Of a stretch of 64,000 nucleotides of DNA, positions 1 to 11,304 are shown piece by piece (position 1 is the stretch's first letter; each line of letters starts with the position of its first letter). Origin of the DNA: Alphaproteobacteria bacterium (GTDB lineage Bacteria; Myxococcota_A; UBA796; GCA-2862545); contig JACKET010000005.1 in assembly GCA_020632875.1 (NCBI GenBank), positions 310,001-374,000 of the forward strand, read 5' to 3'. Under the pieces are notes generated by a model that saw nothing but the letters and a program-made list of their open reading frames with translations, made no database searches and was not told the DNA's origin. The position numbers and the translations under genes are program-made.

Positions 1-8
1 CGGTCTCG

Positions 9-920
9 ATGACGCGGCGTCCCCTGGGGATGGCCGAGGCGTCGGACTTCGAGGACTACGTGCGCGAGGTGGTCGACGCGGCGGTCGGCCTGTCGCGCGC
101 GGCCACGGCGGTGCCGTCGTACGCCGACGTGCTGCGCGCCCTGCTCGCCGACCGCAGCCCCGAAGATCTCCGCAAGCACCTCACCACGAGCGAGGGCATG
201 GATCCCGTCCTCTCCCTCCAGAAGGGCACGCCGGCCGAGCTGATGGAGTGGTTCCAGCAGACCGGGATGAAGGTCGAGGTCCGGTCGGGCGAGCCCTGTG
301 CGATCTACTGGGACGACGCCGCAGAGCTCTCGTCGCCCATCGGCGACCTCGGGCGCGTCGGCACGAACGAGCACCTGCTCGAAGACCTCTCCCTGCCGCC
401 GCCCGAGGGCGACACGCCACAGAGCCTCGCCGCGCTCGCCGAGTCCGTGGTCCTGCTCGTCACGGGCCTCGTGGTCGGCGAGCTCACCGTGGCGGGCGAA
501 GAGGGCGTGCGCGCGCTGGTCATCACGGGCGCGGGGCTCCCGCCGCTGTCGCTCCTCCCGCACGGCGCCGTGCACCACCTCGTGTCCGACGCGGCGATCC
601 GCGCGAACCTCGCGGTGCGCGTGGGCCGCAGGCTCGACGCGCTGCCCCGCGCTCCCGACGCGGAAGAGGCCCTGCTCAAGCTCGTCGAGCTCGCCGAGCT
701 GGGCCCGTCCACACGGGTCATGGCGCAGATCGGCCTCGACCGCCCGCGCTACAAGCACCTCCTGCCCGCGATCCGCACGCTGCTCGAAGACAACGCGCGG
801 CGCGCCATCGTGTCGATGGTCGACCACATGCGGGGCGAAGAGGTCGCTGCACTCGCCGAGAAGCCCACGCGTCATGCGATCGTGGACGTGCTCCAGCTGA
901 GCCCCCTGGGAGTCGGATGA
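9..920 (+). CDS. hypothetical protein, first gene of Hsp70-like cluster
   Basis: A 303-residue protein of unknown function. I see no catalytic motif. A hydrophobic stretch near residues 137-160 is followed by mostly helical, charged sequence in the C-terminal half. Its TGA stop overlaps the ATG of the Hsp70-like gene as ATGA (917-920), so the two are probably translationally coupled and may act together. The ATG at position 9 is the first available in the window, but the gene could start further upstream outside it. Function is not inferred. Confidence 0.75.
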   Translation: MTRRPLGMAEASDFEDYVREVVDAAVGLSRAATAVPSYADVLRALLADRSPEDLRKHLTTSEGMDPVLSLQKGTPAELMEWFQQTGMKVEVRSGEPCAIYWDDAAELSSPIGDLGRVGTNEHLLEDLSLPPPEGDTPQSLAALAESVVLLVTGLVVGELTVAGEEGVRALVITGAGLPPLSLLPHGAVHHLVSDAAIRANLAVRVGRRLDALPRAPDAEEALLKLVELAELGPSTRVMAQIGLDRPRYKHLLPAIRTLLEDNARRAIVSMVDHMRGEEVAALAEKPTRHAIVDVLQLSPLGVG

Positions 921-3900
921 GCGAGAACCGCGAGATCCCCACCGCACGCCGGCTCACCGAGCGGTACTGCCCGAACACGGGCGCCCCGCTGCGGGTCGGC
1001 AAGGTGTGGCCGCCCCGGCTCGTCGTCCACGACGTGTGCGCGAAGGGGATGCGCAAGGTCAACGAGGCCATCGCGAGCGTCTACGTGCGCCACGAGCTGC
1101 GGCGGCCCGTCGAGGTCCTGGTGAAGCCCGGCAACGCTCCGGCGCACGACCCGGCCGGCCAGCCGATCCCGGGCCTCACGATCGGGCGTTCGGCGCGGAT
1201 GATCGACAAGGCGGGGGAGTGGGCCCTGCTCCCGATCACCCTCCAGTGGACCCCGGAGCTGCAGACGCGGCTCCTCGGGCTCCCCTGGGTGCGCAAGGAG
1301 CTCATCATCGAGCTCAAGGACGGCGGCGTCACGCGCTCGTTCCAGTGGTACGCCTACCTCACGCCCGACCCGCCGCAGCTCCCGCGGCACGCGAGCCTCT
1401 ACGACGACCACCCGCACTACCGCTGGGTCACGCACCAGGGCGAGCCGCTCCGCATCGAGGGCGTCAGCGAGCGCTGGATCGAGCTGCCGGCGCCGATGTC
1501 GAGCCCCGCGCTCACCCCGGCCTGCTGGGTGCAGGCGCGCCGCCTCGCCGAGGGTCCGCCGGGCCCGTCGACGCTCGACATCCTCCCCGTGTTCCCGCTC
1601 GAGCCGGCCGTGCCGAGCGGACTCGAGGTCGCCGGCTGGAACGGCGCGCTGGGCGGGCACGATCGGCGTCCGATGCTGCTGCCGCTCGGCGTGCGCAGCC
1701 ACGAGGGGCGGGGAGGGGTGTGGTCCGCCGAGCTCGAGTACTGGGACACGCCGCTCGAGGGGCAGTCGGGGCCCCTTCAGCACACCGAGGCCACCGCCCT
1801 CGAGAAGCCCACCGCCTGCGTCTGGCCCCGCGTGCTCGCGGCCGACGCGAGCCCCGTCGAGCTGTGGCAGCTCCGCAAGCCGACCGAGAAGGGCCGGGAC
1901 GTGAAGCTCAACATCCGGGTGCGGCTGCCGGACGACGCCGAGCCCATCCAGGTCACGCGGGCCGACATCCGCCTCGGAGGCCAGAAGATCGGCACGTGGC
2001 TCGGCGGCCCGCTCGACCTGTTCGCCGGGCGCGAGTGGTCGCTGCCGTGCAGCGTCAACCAGGACCGCATCGCCGAGCTCGGCCAGGAGCGGCTGAAGCT
2101 CACGATCGTCTTCCACGGCCGCCCGAGCCGCGGGATGTGCGCGCACGCGCAGGAGTTCCGCACCGACAACGGGCCGTACGTGCGCGTGCACCGCGCCCGA
2201 TACGCCGCGGGTCGCAGCCGCCGGCCGTGGCTCGTGATCGACCTCGGCACCGAGGGCACCTGCGCGGCGGTCGCGTTCCTCGACGGCTTCGCGCCGCGCG
2301 TGCTGACCGTGCAGTTCGCTGAGGGCCCGATCCATCCGAGCCGCGTGTACGTCAGCCCGGGCCAGGGCGGCGCCTGGACGCTCACCGACCAGCCGACCGA
2401 CGACGCGCTCTACACGACCGGCATCAAGCTCGGCCTGCGGTTCGGCGACGGCGCCCATCCCGGCTGTCCCGACCACGTGAGCGCCATCGAGGTCGCGCGG
2501 TTCTACCTGAAGCGCTTCCTGCTCGAGCTGCGCGAGCGCGCCGCGTGGTTCCCGCTCGAAGACTGCGACGTCCTCGTGTCGTTCCCCCCGCGCCTCGCGT
2601 GCATGCCCCGCTTCGTCGGGGCGCTCCGCGAGACGTTCACCGACGTCATCCCCGAGGTCCTCTGGCCCGACGGCCGCCACGGCCGCATCCGGTTCCGCGA
2701 GGAGGCCTTCCTCGTCGCGATGCCGAGCCTCTACAAAGATCTCCAGCTCAAGCCGCTCGGCCCGAACGCCAGCCGGTTCTACTGGGTGATGGACTTCGGC
2801 GGCGGAACGACCGATGTGTGCGGGTTCCTGTGCACGGCGGACGAGTTCGGCGAAGAGCACACCATCTCGCACTTCTCGTACCCGCAGCGCTTCCCGCACC
2901 ACCTGTCGGGCAACGACGTGACCGCCGCGTTCTACATGACGCTGCGCCGCTATCTCGAGCACGCGGGCGTCGTGGCCGGGAGCGACCGGTCCCAGCCGGC
3001 CGATCGGCAGTTCGTGTTCCCCGAGGACCCGTTCCCGTCGACGCGTTCCACGCAGACCGCGCTGATGAACCAGACCGCGCTGCGCGAGCTCGCCGACCTC
3101 ATCAAGTGCACGCCGCCCGAGGCCCAGGGCACCATCACCGTCCGCGAGCTCGCGAAGCTCCTGCGCAGCACCACGATCCGCGCCGTCGACGACGTGGCCA
3201 CCACGCTGGTCGCCCTGCTCGCCACCGAGGTCGCGCAGCTCGGCGCGCTCACGGCCCGCCAGCTGCACGGAGACGTGCTCGACCCCACCGGGGCCCGCGG
3301 GGGCGGGGCAGCCGGGGCGCTGCGCTCCGCCGGGGCCCGTCGCGGCGGCACCGCCGAGACCGCGACCGTGAACTGCATCCAGTGCAACGAGCCGCACGTG
3401 CTGCCGGTCTGGGTCTTCTCGTCGAACCGGGCCTTCCGGTTCCGCTGCCGGTCGTGCGGGAAGGCCCAGCAGCTGCGCGGGCTCGGCGACACCATCCTGC
3501 CCGAGGGCTCCGACGACGACTCGCCGACGATCGTCGCGTGGAACGACGGGGAGCGCTCGACCTCGCAGGCCCTGCTGCTGAAGCAGGACCACCAGAACTA
3601 CCGCGTCGACAGCTGGGAGACCGTGCGCCGCTGGGTGCAGGAGCGGCGCGTCGGCGCGAACGACCTCGTCTCGGAGACGGGCGTGGTGTGGGACAAGCTC
3701 TCGGAGCGCGCCGAGCTGCTCGACCTGTTCCACGACATGGACGATCCGACCGAGGAGATCCCGGACGAGCCCACCGCCGAGACCGCGCCCGAGCGCGCGG
3801 CCGTGCCGTTCGCGGGGGAGGACGAGGGGCTCGGCGTCGAGATCGAGCGGTTCCTGCTCGCCTGCCAGGACGCGCTGGACCGGGCGCTGGAGCGGCTCCC

Positions 3901-4567
3901 CGAAGAGGCGCAGGGGGCCGAGATCGTCGTGCTGCTCGCGGGGCGGGCATCTCAGTTCCGCCCCGTCGCGGACGGCGTGCACACGACGATGAGCGGCCGC
4001 GTCATCCACCTCCACAACGACTGGGTGAAGCGGGTCTACGGCACGACCGGCACGATCGACCCGACGGCGGGGCTGAAGACGCTCACCGTGAACGGCGGCG
4101 GGCTGTTCGCGCTGAACCAGACCCACGCCGACACGTCGCACCTGCTGCTGTCGTTCGACACCGACCGCATCGACTGCAACACCTACCTCGACACCGGGCA
4201 GCGCGAGCCCTGGCTGCTCACGCGGCACCTCGCGCTGGCGCCGGGCTGCGTGATGGACCTCGCGAGCGACAGCCTCGAAGGCGAGCCGCTCCCGCCGCTG
4301 CCCGAGGGCCAGGCGCTGCTGGGCGAGCTGCGGCTGCAGATCGAGGGCCTGCCGCAGGACCGCCACTGGGAGCCGTGGGTGACGCTCGCGCGCGGCTCGG
4401 TGCGCCGGATCGGCGGCCATCGCCCGCGCGTGACCGGCGAGACGGAGCTCGTCGTGCGCGAGGGGTTGTTCGTGCTGCGTCGCCTGACGCACGACGGGGA
4501 GGTCGAGATGGTGAACCTGCTGCCCAAGCTCGAGCTGCTCGGCAGCGAATCGGAGAACGGCCGATGA
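917..4567 (+). CDS. Hsp70/actin-like ATPase with inserted zinc ribbon and GYF_2-like domain
   Basis: A 1,216-residue protein with an actin/Hsp70-type nucleotide-binding fold. The phosphate-1 motif VIDLGTEGT lies near residue 440 and the phosphate-2 motif MDFGGGTTDVCGF near residue 625. About 430 residues of unassigned sequence precede the ATPase. A CxxC-x19-CxxC zinc ribbon (CIQC...CRSC, near residues 820-846) and a GYF_2/DUF4339-like segment (near 892-938, containing VRRWVQERRVG) sit inside the ATPase region, which then resumes (GAEIVVLLAGRASQF). DnaK has neither insertion, so this is a divergent family member and not a housekeeping chaperone. Both ends overlap neighbours by 4 bp (ATGA), which suggests a three-gene translationally coupled unit. 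The substrate is unknown. Confidence 0.8.
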   Translation: MSENREIPTARRLTERYCPNTGAPLRVGKVWPPRLVVHDVCAKGMRKVNEAIASVYVRHELRRPVEVLVKPGNAPAHDPAGQPIPGLTIGRSARMIDKAGEWALLPITLQWTPELQTRLLGLPWVRKELIIELKDGGVTRSFQWYAYLTPDPPQLPRHASLYDDHPHYRWVTHQGEPLRIEGVSERWIELPAPMSSPALTPACWVQARRLAEGPPGPSTLDILPVFPLEPAVPSGLEVAGWNGALGGHDRRPMLLPLGVRSHEGRGGVWSAELEYWDTPLEGQSGPLQHTEATALEKPTACVWPRVLAADASPVELWQLRKPTEKGRDVKLNIRVRLPDDAEPIQVTRADIRLGGQKIGTWLGGPLDLFAGREWSLPCSVNQDRIAELGQERLKLTIVFHGRPSRGMCAHAQEFRTDNGPYVRVHRARYAAGRSRRPWLVIDLGTEGTCAAVAFLDGFAPRVLTVQFAEGPIHPSRVYVSPGQGGAWTLTDQPTDDALYTTGIKLGLRFGDGAHPGCPDHVSAIEVARFYLKRFLLELRERAAWFPLEDCDVLVSFPPRLACMPRFVGALRETFTDVIPEVLWPDGRHGRIRFREEAFLVAMPSLYKDLQLKPLGPNASRFYWVMDFGGGTTDVCGFLCTADEFGEEHTISHFSYPQRFPHHLSGNDVTAAFYMTLRRYLEHAGVVAGSDRSQPADRQFVFPEDPFPSTRSTQTALMNQTALRELADLIKCTPPEAQGTITVRELAKLLRSTTIRAVDDVATTLVALLATEVAQLGALTARQLHGDVLDPTGARGGGAAGALRSAGARRGGTAETATVNCIQCNEPHVLPVWVFSSNRAFRFRCRSCGKAQQLRGLGDTILPEGSDDDSPTIVAWNDGERSTSQALLLKQDHQNYRVDSWETVRRWVQERRVGANDLVSETGVVWDKLSERAELLDLFHDMDDPTEEIPDEPTAETAPERAAVPFAGEDEGLGVEIERFLLACQDALDRALERLPEEAQGAEIVVLLAGRASQFRPVADGVHTTMSGRVIHLHNDWVKRVYGTTGTIDPTAGLKTLTVNGGGLFALNQTHADTSHLLLSFDTDRIDCNTYLDTGQREPWLLTRHLALAPGCVMDLASDSLEGEPLPPLPEGQALLGELRLQIEGLPQDRHWEPWVTLARGSVRRIGGHRPRVTGETELVVREGLFVLRRLTHDGEVEMVNLLPKLELLGSESENGR

Positions 4568-5556
4568 CGATCCCGGACTACTTCGAGGCTCCGCTCGGCG
4601 ACCGCGGGATCCGCCTGGGCACGTTCGGCAGCGCGGAGTGGAAGGGCGTCGATCCCGACGAGCCGCGCCGGCTCGTGGGGGGCCACCTCCGCCTGATGCT
4701 GCGCGCGCCGAAGTTGCGCGTCTACGACATCTGGGCCGAAGTCGACGGGGGGTGGGTGCAGCTCAACCCGGTGCCCGGACAGGCGGATGCCTGGGCGAAC
4801 GAAGACCTCGCCGAAGCGCGGATCGACCGCCTGCGGCTGTGGGTGGGCGCCTCGTGGGACATGACGCTCGAGCCCGCGCCTCCCCGCAAGTCCACGCTCG
4901 TCGAGCCCGAGGTCGCGTACACGCCGCCACATGGCGCGGATCCCTCGCTCCCACCGGGCTCCACGCCCTACGTGCCCGTCGTCGAGGGCGAGCCTCCGCT
5001 GCCCAGCGAGCGCGAGTCGGTCCGCATCCCGTCGCGCGTGCGGCAGTGGGTGAAGGATGCCCGGGACGACGTGGTCGTCATCGCGTTCCTCGAGGACTGG
5101 ACCCAGGCCTGCGCCGGGGCCGCGGGGCACGGGTGGATGGTGGGCCTCCCGCGCGGCGAGGACCTGCTCGAGGTGTACGCGCGGACCGCCGGCGCCGACC
5201 GCCGCATCCCCGACCACGACCAGGGCTTCGCGCGCTGGCTCACGATCGAGGTCGGGCGGGCCACGCGTTCGGGGCTGCTCGATCGCCGCGAGCTCGAAGC
5301 GCGGCGGCCCGGCGCGCGCCTGCTGCACGAAGCGCTCCAGAACCTCGTGCGGGCGCTGGCCGACGACCTGTCGGTCGACTTCAGCCCGCCGGCCATCGTG
5401 GGCACGGCCAGCCGACACGAGTGGCTCGTCGACGACCACCTGGCCGCCGCCGTCGACAATCCGGTGCTGACGCCGGGGTCGCATCGGCCGATCTTCGTGC
5501 TGCGGCCGCGGCTCGCACGCGGTGTGCTGGTGGTGGTCGAGGGCGAGGTCGTCTGA
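4564..5556 (+). CDS. hypothetical protein, third gene of Hsp70-like cluster
   Basis: A 330-residue protein that starts within the stop of the Hsp70-like gene (ATGA at 4564-4567). No signal peptide or membrane segment is seen. The N-terminal half resembles an accessory beta-domain. A proline-rich linker near residues 105-150 leads to a helical C-terminal half ending in hydrophobic strands. No family is recognised. The tight overlap suggests it is a partner of the ATPase. Confidence 0.75.
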   Translation: MTIPDYFEAPLGDRGIRLGTFGSAEWKGVDPDEPRRLVGGHLRLMLRAPKLRVYDIWAEVDGGWVQLNPVPGQADAWANEDLAEARIDRLRLWVGASWDMTLEPAPPRKSTLVEPEVAYTPPHGADPSLPPGSTPYVPVVEGEPPLPSERESVRIPSRVRQWVKDARDDVVVIAFLEDWTQACAGAAGHGWMVGLPRGEDLLEVYARTAGADRRIPDHDQGFARWLTIEVGRATRSGLLDRRELEARRPGARLLHEALQNLVRALADDLSVDFSPPAIVGTASRHEWLVDDHLAAAVDNPVLTPGSHRPIFVLRPRLARGVLVVVEGEVV

Positions 5557-5595
5557 CGCCCCGCGGCAGACCCCGTCCTGCTAGAGTCGCGGGAA

Positions 5596-8022
<2,427 letters not shown>

Positions 8023-8038
8023 GGGTGGAACCGACCGT

Positions 8039-9700
8039 ATGTCCAAGATTCTCGTCGTGACACCGCCGGGTCCCAACGCGGACGAGCTGGCGGGCAAGCT
8101 CGCCGACCGTGGCTTCGACGTGCAGCGCGCGTCGAGCGGATCCGAAGCGCTCCCGTATGCGCTGCGCGACCCGCCCGACGTGATCCTGATGGACTCCGCG
8201 CTGTCGGCGATGGATCGGTGGCACGCCGTGAAGCGCCTGAACGGCGAGGCGCGCACGTCGCGCATCCCCGTGCTCACGCTCGCGAGCGACGCACACAGCC
8301 CCGCGGGCCTCCAGCGCGTGCTCGACAAGCTCGACCAGACGCTCGGCCCCGCGCGGGTCGCGGCGACCCCGGTGGCCGCCAGCTCCCGCGTCGCGGCGCG
8401 CCGGGTCGACCCCGACACGCCGTCCGGCGCCGACGGCCGGGTCTCCACGCCCATCCTCGACGCGCCGCCGCTGCCCACCAGTGGGCCCGCACCGCCGCTC
8501 ACGCCGCCCACCGCTTCGGTCACCTCGATGCCGCCGGGGTCCGTGCCGCCGGTGAAGAAAGCGACGCCCACGCCGGCTCCGCAGGCCGACGCGTCGCGTG
8601 AGAAGGTGTCGGGCATCAAGATCACGCGCCGCGCCGACCCGCTCGACACCGGGCGCATCCTCGTGGTCGACGACAACGACCTGAACCGCGACATGCTCTC
8701 GCGGCGCCTGCACCGGCGTGGCTACAGCGTCGAGGGCGCCGAAGACGGCGAGAAGGCGCTCGCCGCCATCGCGAGCGGCAACTTCGACCTCGTGCTGCTC
8801 GACTGGATGATGCCGGGCCTGTCGGGCCTCGACGTGCTCAAGAAGCTGCGCGAGCAGCACACCTCCGTCGAGCTGCCCGTCATCATGGCCACCGCGAAGA
8901 CCGAGGCCGACGACGTGGTCGAAGCGCTCCGGGCCGAAGCGAACGACTACGTCACCAAGCCGCTCAACTTCGACGTGGTTCACGCCCGCATCCGCACGCA
9001 GCTCTCGCTGGTGCGGGCCCACCGCGACCTCGTCGCGAGCGAGCAGCGGTACCGCGCCCTGCTCGAGAACACGGGCGACATGATCGTCCAGTACACGCTC
9101 GACGGGAAGATCGTGTACGTGTCGCCCGCGAGCCGCACGCTGCTCGGCATCGAGCCCGACGTGCTCCAGCAGAAGAGCTGGTACGACGCGCTGCACCCGA
9201 TCGACCGGCGCGAGCTGCTGTCCCAGCAGGACAAGCGCGCCTTGCCCACGAACTTCACGTACATCGCGCGGATGCCGCGCGCCGACGGGCACCACATCTG
9301 GGTCGAGACGAGCTGCCGCGTGATGCGCGAGCCGAAGACCGGTGCCGTCGAGCTCATCCAGGCGGCGTGCCGCGACGTCACCGAGCACATCGAGCGCATC
9401 CGCGGCGACGAGCCGCCGCTCCCGCTCGGCGGCGACATCATGGCGCACCCGGGGTGGCGGTCGTCGACGGGCGAGCCCGCTCCACCGCGCGGCGCTGCGC
9501 CGGCCGACGGGCCGGGTGAAGTCCAGGCGACAGAACCCGCATCCAATGCGGCGTCAGCGCCTCCGAAGCCCACTCCGGTGGTGCTGGTGAGTGCAATCGA
9601 CGGCCTGGATGCGGTAGTCCTGTCGGGTATGTCGAACGAAGAAATCGGGGCTCGGGTCGCGGCAGCGCTGCGGAGCCTGACGGAGCGCGAGAATGGCTAG
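8039..9700 (+). CDS. REC-REC-PAS response regulator
   Basis: A 553-residue protein without a DNA-binding output. The N-terminal receiver-like domain has its candidate acceptor at Asp52 (ILMDS). A Pro-rich linker (about residues 120-200) leads to a canonical receiver with VLLDWMMPG (Asp255) and the TKPLNF lysine. A PAS domain with a PAC-like tail follows (about 335-450, starting EQRYRALLENTG). The C-terminus is low complexity. The gene begins 16 bp after the hybrid kinase and overlaps the next receiver gene by 8 bp, so the three form one signalling operon. It may act as a phosphorelay scaffold, but this is inference from domain order. Confidence 0.9.
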   Translation: MSKILVVTPPGPNADELAGKLADRGFDVQRASSGSEALPYALRDPPDVILMDSALSAMDRWHAVKRLNGEARTSRIPVLTLASDAHSPAGLQRVLDKLDQTLGPARVAATPVAASSRVAARRVDPDTPSGADGRVSTPILDAPPLPTSGPAPPLTPPTASVTSMPPGSVPPVKKATPTPAPQADASREKVSGIKITRRADPLDTGRILVVDDNDLNRDMLSRRLHRRGYSVEGAEDGEKALAAIASGNFDLVLLDWMMPGLSGLDVLKKLREQHTSVELPVIMATAKTEADDVVEALRAEANDYVTKPLNFDVVHARIRTQLSLVRAHRDLVASEQRYRALLENTGDMIVQYTLDGKIVYVSPASRTLLGIEPDVLQQKSWYDALHPIDRRELLSQQDKRALPTNFTYIARMPRADGHHIWVETSCRVMREPKTGAVELIQAACRDVTEHIERIRGDEPPLPLGGDIMAHPGWRSSTGEPAPPRGAAPADGPGEVQATEPASNAASAPPKPTPVVLVSAIDGLDAVVLSGMSNEEIGARVAAALRSLTERENG

Positions 9701-10061
9701 GATCCTGCTGGTCGAGGACAACGAGATGAACCGCGACATGCTCTCGCGGCGCCTCAAGCGGCGGAACTTCGACGTCGACCTCGCGGTCGACGGTCAGGAA
9801 GCCCTCGACATGACCCGCTCGGCGAACCCCGATCTCATCCTGCTCGACATGTCGCTCCCCGTGAAAGACGGGTGGACCGTCGCACAGGAGCTGAAGGCCG
9901 ACGCGGCGACGAAGACCATCCCGATCATCGCGCTCACCGCGCACGCGATGGTGGGCGACCGAGAGAAGGCGCTCGCGGCGGGCTGCGACGAGTACGAGAC
10001 CAAGCCGATCGACTTCAAGCGGCTGGTCGCGAAGATCGAGGCGATGCTGCCGAACGCGTGA
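9693..10061 (+). CDS. single-domain response regulator (CheY/DivK-like)
   Basis: A 122-residue stand-alone receiver domain. Acidic pocket residues (VEDNEMN), acceptor Asp52 (LILLDMSLP), the conserved Thr (IIALTAHAM) and Lys (TKPIDF) are all present. The opening resembles the second receiver of the upstream protein (both have ED/DDN...NRDMLSRRL), which suggests duplication. It overlaps the preceding stop by 8 bp. With no output domain it probably acts by protein-protein contact or as a phosphate shuttle or sink for the upstream hybrid kinase. Confidence 0.93.
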   Translation: MARILLVEDNEMNRDMLSRRLKRRNFDVDLAVDGQEALDMTRSANPDLILLDMSLPVKDGWTVAQELKADAATKTIPIIALTAHAMVGDREKALAAGCDEYETKPIDFKRLVAKIEAMLPNA

Positions 10062-10077
10062 GCGCTCGGCTCGCAGG

Positions 10078-11091
10078 TCAGTCGCGCCAGACGCTCGAGA
10101 CGGGCGTGCCCTTGTACATCTCTTCTTCGACCTGCGCGCGCTGGCGGTCGAGGAAGACGTAGCGCTGGTCGGCCTTGTCGATCTGCATGACGAGGTTCTT
10201 GATCAGCGCCTGGCGGAACACGCTCGCCGACAGCGTGAACGTGTCGACGATGGCCATGAAGTGGTCGCGGTCCATCACGAGCACCTGCACGTCGCCCTTC
10301 GCGACGCACGTCGCCGTACGGGGGCACGCGTGCATGATGGCGCTGTCGCCGAAGGCCATGCCCGGCCCGAGCGTGGCGATGCGCTCGGCGCGGTCTTCGG
10401 CCACCTGCAGCACGATGTCGACCTGGCCGTCGGCGATGATGTACATCGTGTCGCCGACCTCGCCCTGGACGCAGATGCGGTGGTCGTTGCCGTACGCCGC
10501 GGTGGTGAAGTTCGTGGAGAGCTCGTCGAGCAGGTTCGCCTGGGCCCACGAGAACAGCGTCGAGCGCGAGAGCACGTCGGTCTTGTCGAGGTTCGGGCCC
10601 TTGTCGCGCGCGAACGGGTTCAGGCGGGACAGCAGGCTCTTGCCCTTGGGGTGCAGCACGAAGGGCTCGCCGTCGCTCATCTGGGCGATGGCTTCGTCCA
10701 TCTGGCGGAGGCGGTCGCCCACGCGGCGCAGGGCCTGCTGCTCGAGGCGGTAGACGACCGGATTGCCGGTCTCGCAGAGCTCGACGTACTGGTCGGGGCC
10801 GAGGACGAGCAGGTCGAGCGCGTTGATGGCGCGCGCCGTGGCGAGGCGGGGGCAGCTGCCGAACAGCTCCATCTCGCCGATGATCTCGCGGGGCCCGGCC
10901 GTGCCGACGCGGGAGTCTTCGACCAGGATCTCGGCGCTGCCGTTGGTGATGAACGCGACGGAGGCATCGTCTTCGCCCTGCGCCATGACGATCTCGCCGG
11001 GCTCGAAGCGGAACGGCTGCAGCATCGCGCGGGCCTGGGCCTGATCGTCAGGCTCGAGACCAGCGAAGATGGGGGGAAGGGCCGTGATCAT
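10078..11091 (-). CDS. protein with two cyclic-nucleotide-binding domains
   Basis: A 337-residue cytoplasmic protein with two CRP-type beta-barrel domains (about residues 5-120 and 185-310). Each has a phosphate-binding-cassette-like segment: GEMELFGSCPRLATARA in the first and FGDSAIMHACPRTATC in the second, the latter with the conserved Arg-Thr/Ala pair. No helix-turn-helix or enzymatic domain follows, so it is not a transcription factor of the Crp type. It may be a regulatory subunit. It is convergent with the receiver operon (16 bp between stops) and divergent from the FG-GAP lipoprotein gene. A GGAGAC ribosome-binding site precedes the ATG at 11091. Confidence 0.88.
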   Translation of the reverse strand: MITALPPIFAGLEPDDQAQARAMLQPFRFEPGEIVMAQGEDDASVAFITNGSAEILVEDSRVGTAGPREIIGEMELFGSCPRLATARAINALDLLVLGPDQYVELCETGNPVVYRLEQQALRRVGDRLRQMDEAIAQMSDGEPFVLHPKGKSLLSRLNPFARDKGPNLDKTDVLSRSTLFSWAQANLLDELSTNFTTAAYGNDHRICVQGEVGDTMYIIADGQVDIVLQVAEDRAERIATLGPGMAFGDSAIMHACPRTATCVAKGDVQVLVMDRDHFMAIVDTFTLSASVFRQALIKNLVMQIDKADQRYVFLDRQRAQVEEEMYKGTPVSSVWRD

Positions 11092-11262
11092 GAGACTGTC
11101 TCCGATGATGGCCGGATCTTATCCGTGCGGACCCCGTTCGGACAGGGTGTGCGCCGAAATGCGGCATTTAGATCGCAGCTGGCGTGTCTAGTTTGAACGT
11201 TTGATTGATAGACTGTGGCGCTGACAACGCCCTTCCGGCGGGGTGCCCCGCGCGCGGGGCGT

Positions 11263-11279
11263 TTGGCCCGCTCTTTGCA
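11263..11279 (+). promoter_or_regulatory. sigma-54-like promoter
   Basis: TTGGCCCGCTCTTTGCA matches the RpoN consensus TTGGCACG-N4-TTGCA with one difference. The invariant GG (11265-11266) and GC (11277-11278) are separated by exactly ten bases. It lies 26 bp before the ATG of the FG-GAP lipoprotein, leaving room for a start site near 11291 and the GGAGGA ribosome-binding site at 11295-11300. No enhancer-binding activator gene is visible nearby. Confidence 0.55.
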
Positions 11280-11304
11280 CAGGGGACGCCCGCTGGAGGA
11301 TTGG

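Noticed and set aside
872..4492. Very long open frame on the minus strand opposite the Hsp70-like gene
   Set aside because: Arg/Ala/Pro/His-rich composition without domains; it is a GC-codon shadow of the real plus-strand gene, as are similar frames at 22569-28616 (+), 29028-32711 (+), 35818-39600 (+) and 45587-49024 (-).
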